DNA of 17,974 bases, taken from assembly GCA_002315475.1 (NCBI GenBank), contig DCGI01000095.1:1-17974 (forward strand), given 5' to 3'. The notes under the pieces are model-generated. The model worked only from the letters and a program-made list of their open reading frames with translations. It had not been told where the DNA came from and did not search any database. The translations under genes were made by a program, and so were the position numbers. Below are positions 1 to 6,022 of this stretch, piece after piece (position 1 is the stretch's first letter; every line of letters begins with the position of its first letter). Source of the stretch: Christensenella sp. UBA1782 (GTDB lineage: Bacteria > Bacillota > Clostridia > Christensenellales > DTU072).

Positions 1-429
1 CAGAATAGAGCCGACCACCAAAAAGATGACGACCGACCAGGTATACCCGCAATAGACCACGACGGGCGAAGTCAAAATGCTCAAAAGCACGCCGCCCACC
101 GTCGTCCCGTTATAGGCACTGACGATGTAGGTGATAAATCCCGATACGGCGTCCTGTCGATTATATAGCACCACGTGAACGGTGGAAAGCAGAAAAAACA
201 CCGAAAAAATCAAAAGAAGTTTCATAATCGGTCGTAAGCGTTGTATCGGTTTCTTCGTGCAACGCAAAATGCAGGCGACGTACCCCAGCGCCAAATACAG
301 ATACGAAGCCCATCCGAATATCTTTACCACGAAGTATAACGTCGCCGGAACACACAACGCCACCGTAAGAATCGCCAAAACGGAGAATCCTACGATTTGT
401 CCTTTGTATCTTTCGAAAAATCCTTTCAT
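1..429 (-). CDS. ftsK: FtsK/SpoIIIE-type DNA translocase, N-terminal membrane domain (3' part cut by window edge)
   Basis: The frame is open for exactly 143 codons from the ATG at 429 to the window edge, with no stop. The product has a short cytoplasmic start (MKGFFERYKG), then hydrophobic stretches at about residues 12-35, 37-57, 68-89 and 110-143. The layout and short motifs, such as a basic loop before the third helix, STVHVVLYN, and GTTVGGVLLS followed by a long hydrophobic run, resemble the four-helix N-terminal domain of SpoIIIE/FtsK, which anchors the hexameric motor at the division septum. The motor domain (Walker A/B, gamma winged helix) would lie outside the window, so the identity rests on the membrane domain and on context. 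An M16 peptidase gene close upstream of spoIIIE is also seen in Bacillus subtilis (mlpA region). Translation probably depends on the upstream peptidase gene: the ribosome binding site overlaps its stop. An unrelated polytopic membrane protein is the alternative. Confidence 0.68.
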   Translation of the reverse strand, partial: MKGFFERYKGQIVGFSVLAILTVALCVPATLYFVVKIFGWASYLYLALGYVACILRCTKKPIQRLRPIMKLLLIFSVFFLLSTVHVVLYNRQDAVSGFITYIVSAYNGTTVGGVLLSILTSPVVVYCGYTWSVVIFLVVGSIL

Positions 430-438
430 GTTCGTTTT

Positions 439-444
439 TCTCCT
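439..444 (-). promoter_or_regulatory. Ribosome binding site of ftsK overlapping the upstream stop codon
   Basis: On the minus strand the sequence reads AATAGGAGAAAAACGAACATG. The TAG that ends the peptidase gene (443-445) shares bases with the AGGAGA ribosome binding site, and the ftsK ATG follows nine bases later. This fixes the ftsK start at 429 and suggests translational coupling. Confidence 0.75.
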
Positions 445-1711
445 ATTTTTGGATAATTTCCAACAAATCGCACCCTATATCTTTTCCTACGTAACAAACG
501 GTCGCTTTACGGAAATCCAATGTTTCCCGCGCAAACTCTTCGATTTCTTCCTTGGTTACCGACAACAATTCTTCCACTTCCTGTTTTGCGGTGGAGAGGA
601 TACCGTATTCCGTATAATTTCTTCCCATGCTCCTCATTCTGCTGTTGACGCTTTCTTCCCCCAAAACCAAAGACGTTTCGTACTGATTCCGCGTTTTCAG
701 CAATTCGCTGTCGGAAATCCCTTTTTCCAACAGTTCTTCCACCGTTTTTTTGACGGCTTCGGTCGCCTTGACCGCCGTTTTCGGAGAGGTCGCATAATAA
801 ATATCCAAAGAACCGCCGCCCGTTCTTACCATGTTGTACGCCATGATTTCATACGCCAGTCCCAATTCTTCCCGAACCGATTGAAACAGTCGGCTACTCA
901 TACTGCCGCCCAAAATATTGGCGAGAAGATAGGGCGTATACATTTTGACTTCCCCGAACTTTTTGGCGGGAAAGCGAACGTAGACCACCGCCTGTTCAAA
1001 AGGTTTTTTTAACGAAGCATAGGTGGAAAAAACATCGCCCTCCGTCCTGTCGAACGGTACGAACGGCTTCTTAAACCGAGGCATCAATGCCACGAAATAT
1101 TTTTCCACGTAAGAAAGCACGACGTCTTTTTCGAGGTCGCCGACAAAAGAAATACACATATTTTCGGGACGATACCACCGTTCCCGAAAAGAAAGAACAT
1201 CTTTTCGTTTCAGTTTTTTCACCGTTTTTGCCGTTCCCAAAATGGGACGTCCCAAAGAAACGCCCTCTCCGAAATACACTTTCGCCAAAAGGTCGGAACA
1301 AAGCGAATCGCCGTCATCGTCGTACATGTGTATTTCTTCCAACACAACGCCCCGTTCTTTTTCAATGTTTTCGTCGGTATAGGTGGAACGCCAAAGCATA
1401 TCCCCCAAAATTTCAAAATACCGTTCGGTAAACTTTCCCAATCCGGAAAAATAGTACACCGTCATGGTTTTGGACGTGTACGCATTACTGTTCGCTCCCA
1501 GTCTGTCGGTTTCGTCCGCAAGTTGAAAAGCCGTTCTTTTTTCGGTTCCCTTAAAAGTCATATGCTCGATAAAATGAGCGATGCCGTTCTCCTTTTCCGT
1601 TTCGTTGCGACTGCCGGCGCCCACGAAAATGCCCACCGCGCTCGCCAGCGAAGTGTCTTTTTTTTCATAGCAAACGTGCAGCCCGCAAGGTAAGGTAATC
1701 AATTCTGCCAT
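443..1711 (-). CDS. M16-family zinc metallopeptidase (MlpA/YmxG-like)
   Basis: This is a 422-residue inverzincin-type peptidase of the M16 (insulinase/mitochondrial processing peptidase) family, probably soluble since no signal peptide is seen. The inverted zinc motif HFIEH is at residues 46-50, and Glu126, 76 residues after the second histidine, is at the right place for the third metal ligand (in EKERGVVLEEI). The C-terminal half carries the family signature GGSMSSRLFQSVREELGLAY. The length matches single-chain bacterial M16B proteins such as B. subtilis MlpA. Substrates of these enzymes are poorly known. I place the start at Met 1711 rather than at 1804: the extra 31 residues are not family-like, and a strong promoter lies inside that stretch, with its -10 box ending nine bases before the 1711 ATG. 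No Shine-Dalgarno sequence precedes that ATG. The gene is first in a unit with ftsK. Confidence 0.9.
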   Translation of the reverse strand: MAELITLPCGLHVCYEKKDTSLASAVGIFVGAGSRNETEKENGIAHFIEHMTFKGTEKRTAFQLADETDRLGANSNAYTSKTMTVYYFSGLGKFTERYFEILGDMLWRSTYTDENIEKERGVVLEEIHMYDDDGDSLCSDLLAKVYFGEGVSLGRPILGTAKTVKKLKRKDVLSFRERWYRPENMCISFVGDLEKDVVLSYVEKYFVALMPRFKKPFVPFDRTEGDVFSTYASLKKPFEQAVVYVRFPAKKFGEVKMYTPYLLANILGGSMSSRLFQSVREELGLAYEIMAYNMVRTGGGSLDIYYATSPKTAVKATEAVKKTVEELLEKGISDSELLKTRNQYETSLVLGEESVNSRMRSMGRNYTEYGILSTAKQEVEELLSVTKEEIEEFARETLDFRKATVCYVGKDIGCDLLEIIQK

Positions 1712-1720
1712 AATACTGTT

Positions 1721-1749
1721 ATTATAATATATTTGTAAACAAATTTCAA
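1721..1749 (-). promoter_or_regulatory. Sigma-A-type promoter for the M16 peptidase-ftsK unit
   Basis: Read on the minus strand there is TTGAAA (1749-1744), a 17-base spacer (1743-1727) and a perfect TATAAT (1726-1721). Only nine bases separate the -10 box from the peptidase ATG at 1711. A start site the usual six to eight bases downstream would leave an mRNA leader of about one to four bases, too short for a ribosome binding site. Confidence 0.8.
1731..1744. promoter_or_regulatory. Candidate operator: 14-base inverted repeat inside the peptidase promoter
   Basis: The sequence ATTTGTAAACAAAT is a perfect inverted repeat (ATTTGT, two central bases, ACAAAT). It fills most of the spacer between the -35 and -10 boxes of the peptidase promoter and touches the -35 box by one base. 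A dimeric regulator bound there would block RNA polymerase. The site is AT-rich, so chance occurrence is possible, and no regulator is encoded nearby. Confidence 0.4.
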
Positions 1750-1829
1750 GGCAAACGGGCAATATCGACAAAAAAACTTCTTCTCGGCTCATTTTAACCA
1801 CCATCGGAAAAAAAGGAAATTAAAAATGT

Positions 1830-1858
1830 TTGACATATCTCTCGTTTTCTTGTATACT
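1830..1858 (+). promoter_or_regulatory. Sigma-A-type promoter of the rpmH operon
   Basis: There is a perfect TTGACA at 1830-1835, a 17-base spacer, and TATACT at 1853-1858, one base from consensus. The start site should be near 1865, giving a leader of about 40 bases before the rpmH ATG. A near-consensus promoter fits the high output needed for a ribosomal protein. Confidence 0.88.
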
Positions 1859-1904
1859 ATGTTAGATTATTTTGTAAAATTATTAAAAAGCGAGGAAATA
1901 CATT

Positions 1905-2039
1905 ATGAAAAGAACATTTCAACCGAAGAAAAGACAAAGAAGCAAAGTGCACGGTTTCCGTAACAGAATGTCCACCAAGGGCGGTCGTAACGTTTTGAAG
2001 AGAAGAAGAGCGAAGGGCAGAGCGAAGCTGAGCGCATAA
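1905..2039 (+). CDS. rpmH: Large ribosomal subunit protein bL34
   Basis: This 44-residue, strongly basic protein begins MKRTFQPKKRQRSKVHGF and ends LKRRRAKGRAKLSA, which is the full-length L34 pattern (MKRT-QP, HGFR-RM-T, GR-VL-RRRAKGR). It binds 23S rRNA in the large ribosomal subunit. GAGGAA at 1892-1897 sits seven bases before the ATG, and a near-consensus promoter lies just upstream. It is the first gene of the operon; rnpA starts four bases after its stop, the conserved pairing in bacteria. In many Bacillota dnaA lies divergently upstream, but here an M16 peptidase gene does. Confidence 0.98.
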   Translation: MKRTFQPKKRQRSKVHGFRNRMSTKGGRNVLKRRRAKGRAKLSA

Positions 2040-2043
2040 CCGT

Positions 2044-2379
2044 ATGCAAAAAATTTACCGACTGACACAACGGGGAAGCTTCACGTATATTTATAATCAC
2101 GGCGTCAGCCGTTCCGCTTCTCACATCGTCGTGTACTGTGTACCCGCACACAATCTGAAAGTGGGTATCGTCGTCGGTAAAAAGGTCGGCAACAGTGTGG
2201 TTCGAAGTCGGGTAAAACGTCGCATCGGCGAACGATTCCGTCTTTTGATACCGCAAATCAATCCTTCTTATAATTTTGTCATCGTGGCGAAAAGCGTAGC
2301 CGCCGACGCCACCAGCGAAGCATTTCGAAACGATATTCTCTATGCTTTGCAAAAGTTGGGAGTTTTGTTGCAGGGATGA
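2044..2379 (+). CDS. rnpA: Ribonuclease P protein component
   Basis: This 111-residue basic protein is the cofactor of the RNase P ribozyme, which removes 5' leaders from precursor tRNAs. The start MQKIYRLTQRGSFTYIYNHG matches the family pattern (K-YRL---- F---- ---G). The RNA-binding 'RNR' motif is recognisable at residues 54-66 as RSRVKRRIGERFR. Two usually conserved positions differ: the Asn of RN-xKR is Ser55, and the Arg of the following RE pair is Gly62. The gene starts four bases after the rpmH stop, with no strong Shine-Dalgarno sequence, so translation is probably coupled to rpmH. Its stop overlaps the yidD start (ATGA). Confidence 0.95.
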   Translation: MQKIYRLTQRGSFTYIYNHGVSRSASHIVVYCVPAHNLKVGIVVGKKVGNSVVRSRVKRRIGERFRLLIPQINPSYNFVIVAKSVAADATSEAFRNDILYALQKLGVLLQG

Positions 2380-2618
2380 AAAAAGTCTGTTTCCTCTTAT
2401 TACGTTTCTATAAGACTTTTCTTTCTCCCGCTCTCTCGACAAAATGTATCTACGTCCCTACTTGTTCTATGTACACCTATGACGCCATTGAAAAATACGG
2501 CGTCCTTTTGGGTATAATAATGGGAGCGGGCAGAATCCTGCGTTGCAACCATTTTTCCAAAGGCGGTTACGATCCTGTTCCGGAAAATCTCAGAGGAATT
2601 GCAAAATGGACTTTATAA
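2376..2618 (+). CDS. yidD: Membrane protein insertion efficiency factor YidD
   Basis: This 80-residue protein has the YidD signature: an amphipathic, hydrophobic start (LLLRFYKTFLSP), then CIYVPTCSMYTYDAIEKYG and RILRCN--- -GGYDPVPE, with the three conserved cysteines at 24, 30 and 57. YidD is membrane-associated and helps YidC insert proteins. The Pro that usually follows RCN is His59 here. The ATG overlaps the rnpA stop in an ATGA arrangement, and the 3' end overlaps yidC by 13 bases, so the gene is embedded in a coupled rnpA-yidD-yidC series. Confidence 0.93.
   Translation: MKKVCFLLLRFYKTFLSPALSTKCIYVPTCSMYTYDAIEKYGVLLGIIMGAGRILRCNHFSKGGYDPVPENLRGIAKWTL
2592..2598 (+). promoter_or_regulatory. 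Ribosome binding site that sets the yidC start
   Basis: AGAGGAA lies seven bases before the ATG at 2606. The same frame is open back to an ATG at 2543, but that would add 21 residues of polar, arginine-rich sequence lying in the shadow of yidD. The ribosome binding site therefore favours 2606. Confidence 0.75.
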
Positions 2619-3718
2619 ATTTACTTTCTTGTCAGGCACTCAACGACGCCATCGGAGAACTCATCTATAAATATTTATACGGATGGGTTCAAACTTGGTC
2701 GAATAATTGGGAACTCATCGGGGCGTTCAGCGTCACCACCATTCTGTTTACCGTCTTTTTGAAGGTACTCGTTTCTCCTCTCGACATTTGGCAAAAAGTC
2801 GTCATGCGTAAAAATGCCAAAAAGATGGAAGAAATGAAGCCCGAATTGGAAAAAATTCAAAAACAATGCGGCTCCAATCGAGAACTTCTTGCGCAAAAGC
2901 AACGAGAAGTTTATAAAAAGCATAAGTATTCCATGTTCGGCTCCTGCTTGCCCCTAATCGTCACGATGGCGGTCTTCTTCGTCGTGTTCGGCGGATTCAA
3001 CAGTGCCGTTAAACTGCACAGTCAAAAAACCTACGACGCTTTGAAAACGGAATACTACACCGTCTATAACGAAACCATGATCGATCGAGGCGCTTTGATT
3101 GCGCAAGGCGACGCCGCTCCCGTCGAAAATCCGAATTTCGACGCATCGAAAAAAGCCGAAGTCATCGCCGAAGCCAAGACGCTTGCCGGCGAAGCCACCA
3201 TTGCTTTGTACGACAAAGAGTATAAAGAGTCCTTTATATGGATCGATAATATCTTTGCCGGTGATAATTGGGACGATCCCATCATGGACGCCGCCGACGC
3301 GCAAAAGAACATTTCCAATCTCGACGAGGTGGAATATAACGCCGTCATGAAGGCACTTTCCGTCAAATACAACGTTGGATGGAACGGTTATTTGGTGTTA
3401 CCGATTTTGGTACTCCTTTTGAACGTAGCGTCCATCTTTATCAACAAGCCGATGATGAATCAGCAACAACAAGCCTCCATTGCTCCCGGACAAACGGAAG
3501 AACAACAAAAGGCACAACAATCGCAATCGAAAATCATGCAATACATTATGCCGATTATGATGTTTGTTTTTGCTTTATTCTATTCGGCGGCATTCACTCT
3601 CTATATGTTCGTCAATATGTTGTTCTCCATTGTTTTGAACCTTGTTTATACAATCATCACAAAGAAAAAGGATGACGCAGAGAGGGAATACAAACTTTCC
3701 ACGACCATTAAAAAATAA
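2606..3718 (+). CDS. yidC: YidC/Oxa1/SpoIIIJ-family membrane protein insertase
   Basis: This 370-residue insertase puts membrane proteins into the cytoplasmic membrane, alone or with SecYEG. Membrane segments are seen at about 34-57, 112-131, 262-280, 313-331 and 332-352. A charged helical hairpin lies between the first two (about 61-108), as in the cytoplasmic loop of Gram-positive YidC. The groove position that is Arg in most family members (R-x4-PL at the end of the first core helix) is Lys53 here (LKVLVSPL), so the charge is kept. The outer loop between helices 2 and 3 is about 130 residues, much longer than in SpoIIIJ; the family landmark ESFIWIDNI near 208-216 shows that most of the extra sequence lies before it. 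There is no lipobox at the N-terminus, unlike Bacillus SpoIIIJ/YqjG. The C-terminal tail is short and basic. Confidence 0.93.
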   Translation: MDFINLLSCQALNDAIGELIYKYLYGWVQTWSNNWELIGAFSVTTILFTVFLKVLVSPLDIWQKVVMRKNAKKMEEMKPELEKIQKQCGSNRELLAQKQREVYKKHKYSMFGSCLPLIVTMAVFFVVFGGFNSAVKLHSQKTYDALKTEYYTVYNETMIDRGALIAQGDAAPVENPNFDASKKAEVIAEAKTLAGEATIALYDKEYKESFIWIDNIFAGDNWDDPIMDAADAQKNISNLDEVEYNAVMKALSVKYNVGWNGYLVLPILVLLLNVASIFINKPMMNQQQQASIAPGQTEEQQKAQQSQSKIMQYIMPIMMFVFALFYSAAFTLYMFVNMLFSIVLNLVYTIITKKKDDAEREYKLSTTIKK

Positions 3719-3734
3719 AATAAGGAGATAACTT

Positions 3735-4556
3735 ATGGAACCTAAAACGAACGAATTCAAAGCATCGAGCGTTGACGCCGCCATTCAACTCGGTTTGGAG
3801 CAATTGGGCTTGACCGAAGAAGAAGCGGATATCGAAGTCGTAGCCAAAGGCGGCATTTTTTCCAAAGCCGTCGTACGCATCACCCCGAAAACGGTAGCGG
3901 AAGAACCCGTAGCCCCCGCAGAAAAAGAAGAAGAAATCGTCGTCGATGCAGTCGTCGAAGAACCGATTCAAAAAGAAGCTTCCGAAAAGCCGGAAGAAAA
4001 AATCATTCCGATGGAAGTTTTGAAAGCAAAATTGGAAGAAGGCAAAGCCTTTTTGGACGGACTTTTACTTGCCTATGGCGGTGCGGTCGGATTGGAAGCC
4101 AAAATTCGAGACGGCGAACTCAACTATTACGTAAACGGCGAAGACGCCGGCAACTTTATCGGCTATAAGGGAGAGACCTTAGACGCCGTACAAACCCTCG
4201 TTCGGCATTATATCAACCAAAATACCGACGATCTCATCGGTGTCGTGGTAGACGCCGATTTCTATCGGGAAAGACGAAAAAAGACCTTGATTGCCATGGC
4301 GAAACGGGTTGCTACACAAGCGTTTAACCAACACCGAGAAATCGCTCTCGAACCGATGAACAGTTATGAACGTCTTATCATTCACGCCGCTTTGCAAAAC
4401 AGTTTGGAAGCGGAAACCCGTTCGGAAGGGGAAGGCAAAGATCGTCACGTTATTATCTGCCCGAAAAACGGAACCATGAGTTACGGTGACAGCGGGTTCA
4501 AACGGAAAGGTCCGGGACACACCAAAACGTACGGCGGAAATAAGAGAAAGTTTTAA
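3735..4556 (+). CDS. khpB: RNA-binding protein KhpB (Jag/EloR)
   Basis: This 273-residue protein has the three-part Jag architecture. The Jag-N domain spans about residues 5-52 (ASSVDAAIQLGLEQLGLTEEE, KGGIFSKAVVRI). An acidic Glu/Val/Pro linker follows (about 54-90). The KH domain covers about 106-175, with the RNA-binding GxxG loop as GYKG at 143-146. The R3H domain covers about 180-243, with Arg213 and His217 forming the RxxxH motif. The C-terminal tail is basic and glycine-rich. In other Gram-positive bacteria KhpB pairs with KhpA, binds many RNAs and affects cell elongation; no khpA is visible here. AAGGAG at 3722-3727 sits seven bases before the ATG. The gene lies 16 bases after yidC and two bases before mnmE, its usual place. 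Confidence 0.95.
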   Translation: MEPKTNEFKASSVDAAIQLGLEQLGLTEEEADIEVVAKGGIFSKAVVRITPKTVAEEPVAPAEKEEEIVVDAVVEEPIQKEASEKPEEKIIPMEVLKAKLEEGKAFLDGLLLAYGGAVGLEAKIRDGELNYYVNGEDAGNFIGYKGETLDAVQTLVRHYINQNTDDLIGVVVDADFYRERRKKTLIAMAKRVATQAFNQHREIALEPMNSYERLIIHAALQNSLEAETRSEGEGKDRHVIICPKNGTMSYGDSGFKRKGPGHTKTYGGNKRKF

Positions 4557-4558
4557 TC

Positions 4559-5884
4559 ATGTCGGATACCATCGTTGCCGTAGCGACTTCTTTGGCAAGT
4601 TCTTCGGCTATCAATATCATAAAAATCAGCGGAGAAGATGCCTTTGCTCTCGTGCAAAGCATCTTTTTTTCTTCTAAGATGCCTTCACCGCCCTTACCCA
4701 ACGTAATGTATCTCGGCAGAGTACAGGGGGAAAACTTTTGCGAACGGGCGTTTGCCGTTTTCTTCCGCGCTCCCCACTCCTATACGGGAGAAGACGTGGC
4801 GGAGATACACTGCCATGGCGGTATCGGCGTCACGCAGGCGGTCGTACGTTTGGTACGGGAAAACGGTGCCAGACCTGCCCAAGCGGGAGAATTTACCCGT
4901 AGAGCTTTCCTCAACGGCAAACTGACCTTAGCGGAAGCCGAAGGACTTCTGGACGTCATCAACGCCGAAAGCGAAAGTGCCATTCGGAACGCATACCGTC
5001 TCGCCGACGGCGAACTGACCAAAGGACTGGTCGAAAGCGAAAAACGCCTTACGGAAGGTATGGCGATGTTAGAAGTTAAACTCGACTATCCCGAAGAAAC
5101 GGAAGAGGATACTTTTCCGCAGGCAAAAGAGGCACTTCGTTTTTCTTTACAAGAAGTCGATAAACTCCTTGCGTCCGCTTCGTATGCAAAAACCGTTCGT
5201 TTGGGTGCCGACATTGCCATTATCGGTGTTCCTAACGTCGGAAAAAGCACTTTATTGAACGCCCTTGTACAATCGGACAGAGCCATCGTCAGCGATATAG
5301 CGGGGACGACGAGAGACGTCCTCTGCGAAAGCATGGAAGCAGACGGCATTCGATTTAATTTTCTGGATACGGCGGGTATTCGGGAAGGTGGTGACGTCAT
5401 CGAAAAAATCGGCGTGGAACGCTCCAAAAAAGCGGTGGAAAGTGCCGACGTCATTTTGTTCTTAACCGATTTATCGACGCCCGAAACGGCGGAAGAACGG
5501 GAAATTTTTGAGCTTGTTCGCAACAAGAAATACATTCTCATCGGCAACAAACTCGACAAAAAAGAGTATCCGAGAACAGGTGCTGTCCAAATATCCGCCA
5601 AGACGGGAGAAGGCATCCATACCGTTTTGGAAAAACTGCTTGCCCTCGTCAATCGGGATGCGGTGTACTCGCAAGGCATCCTCACCAACGAACGGCATAT
5701 AGCCGCCTTATCGGAGTGCAAGCGGCATTTACAAGCAGCTCTCGCCGGCTTCGACGGTTTGCCCGCAGAGTGCGTGCTGTCCGACGTCCGCTCGGCTTTG
5801 GACTCGCTCGGACAAATCACCGGATCCAACGTCAGCGACGCCGTCGTCGACTCCGTTTTCTCTCAATTTTGCGTCGGGAAGTAA
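4559..5884 (+). CDS. mnmE: tRNA uridine-5-carboxymethylaminomethyl modification GTPase MnmE
   Basis: This 441-residue GTPase works with MnmG to modify the wobble uridine (U34) of certain tRNAs using a methylene-tetrahydrofolate carbon. The N-terminal folate-binding domain (about 1-118) includes HCHGG and GEFTRRAFLNGK. A helical domain follows, interrupted by the G domain: G1 GVPNVGKS at 223-230, G2 in GTTRD, G3 DTAG at 270-273 and G4 NKLD at 330-333. The protein ends in FCVGK with the catalytic cysteine at 438, so it is complete and has normal length. The ATG is two bases after the khpB stop and has only a weak purine-rich site before it, which suggests coupling. MnmG, its obligate partner and usual downstream neighbour, is not in the window. 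A terminator follows. Confidence 0.97.
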   Translation: MSDTIVAVATSLASSSAINIIKISGEDAFALVQSIFFSSKMPSPPLPNVMYLGRVQGENFCERAFAVFFRAPHSYTGEDVAEIHCHGGIGVTQAVVRLVRENGARPAQAGEFTRRAFLNGKLTLAEAEGLLDVINAESESAIRNAYRLADGELTKGLVESEKRLTEGMAMLEVKLDYPEETEEDTFPQAKEALRFSLQEVDKLLASASYAKTVRLGADIAIIGVPNVGKSTLLNALVQSDRAIVSDIAGTTRDVLCESMEADGIRFNFLDTAGIREGGDVIEKIGVERSKKAVESADVILFLTDLSTPETAEEREIFELVRNKKYILIGNKLDKKEYPRTGAVQISAKTGEGIHTVLEKLLALVNRDAVYSQGILTNERHIAALSECKRHLQAALAGFDGLPAECVLSDVRSALDSLGQITGSNVSDAVVDSVFSQFCVGK

Positions 5885-5931
5885 ACAACCAATACGGAAG
5901 TTTTAGAACCCGATAAAAGGAATATTCGCAT

Positions 5932-5961
5932 AAAAAAAGCATCGGCAGAGCCGATGCTTTT
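5932..5961. terminator. Bidirectional intrinsic terminator between mnmE and the giant gene
   Basis: A perfect stem pairs GCATCGGC (5939-5946) with GCCGATGC (5950-5957) around an AGA loop, extended by four A-T pairs to 12 base pairs. Seven A's precede the stem, giving a U-run on the minus strand, and four T's follow it on the plus strand. It can therefore end both the rpmH-mnmE transcript and the convergent giant-gene transcript. Confidence 0.88.
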
Positions 5962-5966
5962 ACTTT

Positions 5967-5981
5967 GCGGCTCACAGCCGC
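5967..5981. other. Small second hairpin in the convergent gap
   Basis: GCGGCT (5967-5972) pairs perfectly with AGCCGC (5976-5981) around a three-base loop. There is no U-run directly after it on either strand. For the minus-strand transcript it precedes the main terminator and could help stabilise the 3' end. Nothing else is seen in the 5885-6022 gap. Confidence 0.45.
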
Positions 5982-6022
5982 GCAGAACGGTAATTATGTT
6001 CATACGTTTCTCTTGCCCGTTC

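Noticed and set aside
182..1012. 276-residue plus-strand open frame
   Set aside because: It lies opposite the peptidase and ftsK genes, whose family motifs are clear, and its own sequence has no recognisable motifs.
1712..1804. Longer M16 peptidase reading frame starting at 1804 (31 extra residues)
   Set aside because: The extension contains the peptidase promoter, does not resemble the M16 N-terminus, and has no better ribosome binding site. Family alignment by eye begins at the Met at 1711.
1712..1904. Possible replication origin in the divergent region
   Set aside because: The region is AT-rich and next to rpmH, but I find no DnaA box of the TTATCCACA type, and it is fully used by two promoters.
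1903..2442. 179-residue minus-strand open frame
   Set aside because: It covers rpmH, rnpA and the start of yidD in antisense, all three of which are firmly identified.
2543..2605. Longer YidC start at 2543
   Set aside because: The extra 21 residues are arginine-rich shadow sequence of yidD. A good ribosome binding site stands in front of 2606.
5086..5829. 247-residue minus-strand open frame
   Set aside because: It is the complement of mnmE, which has complete GTPase motifs. The Ser/Arg-rich translation is typical of an antisense shadow.
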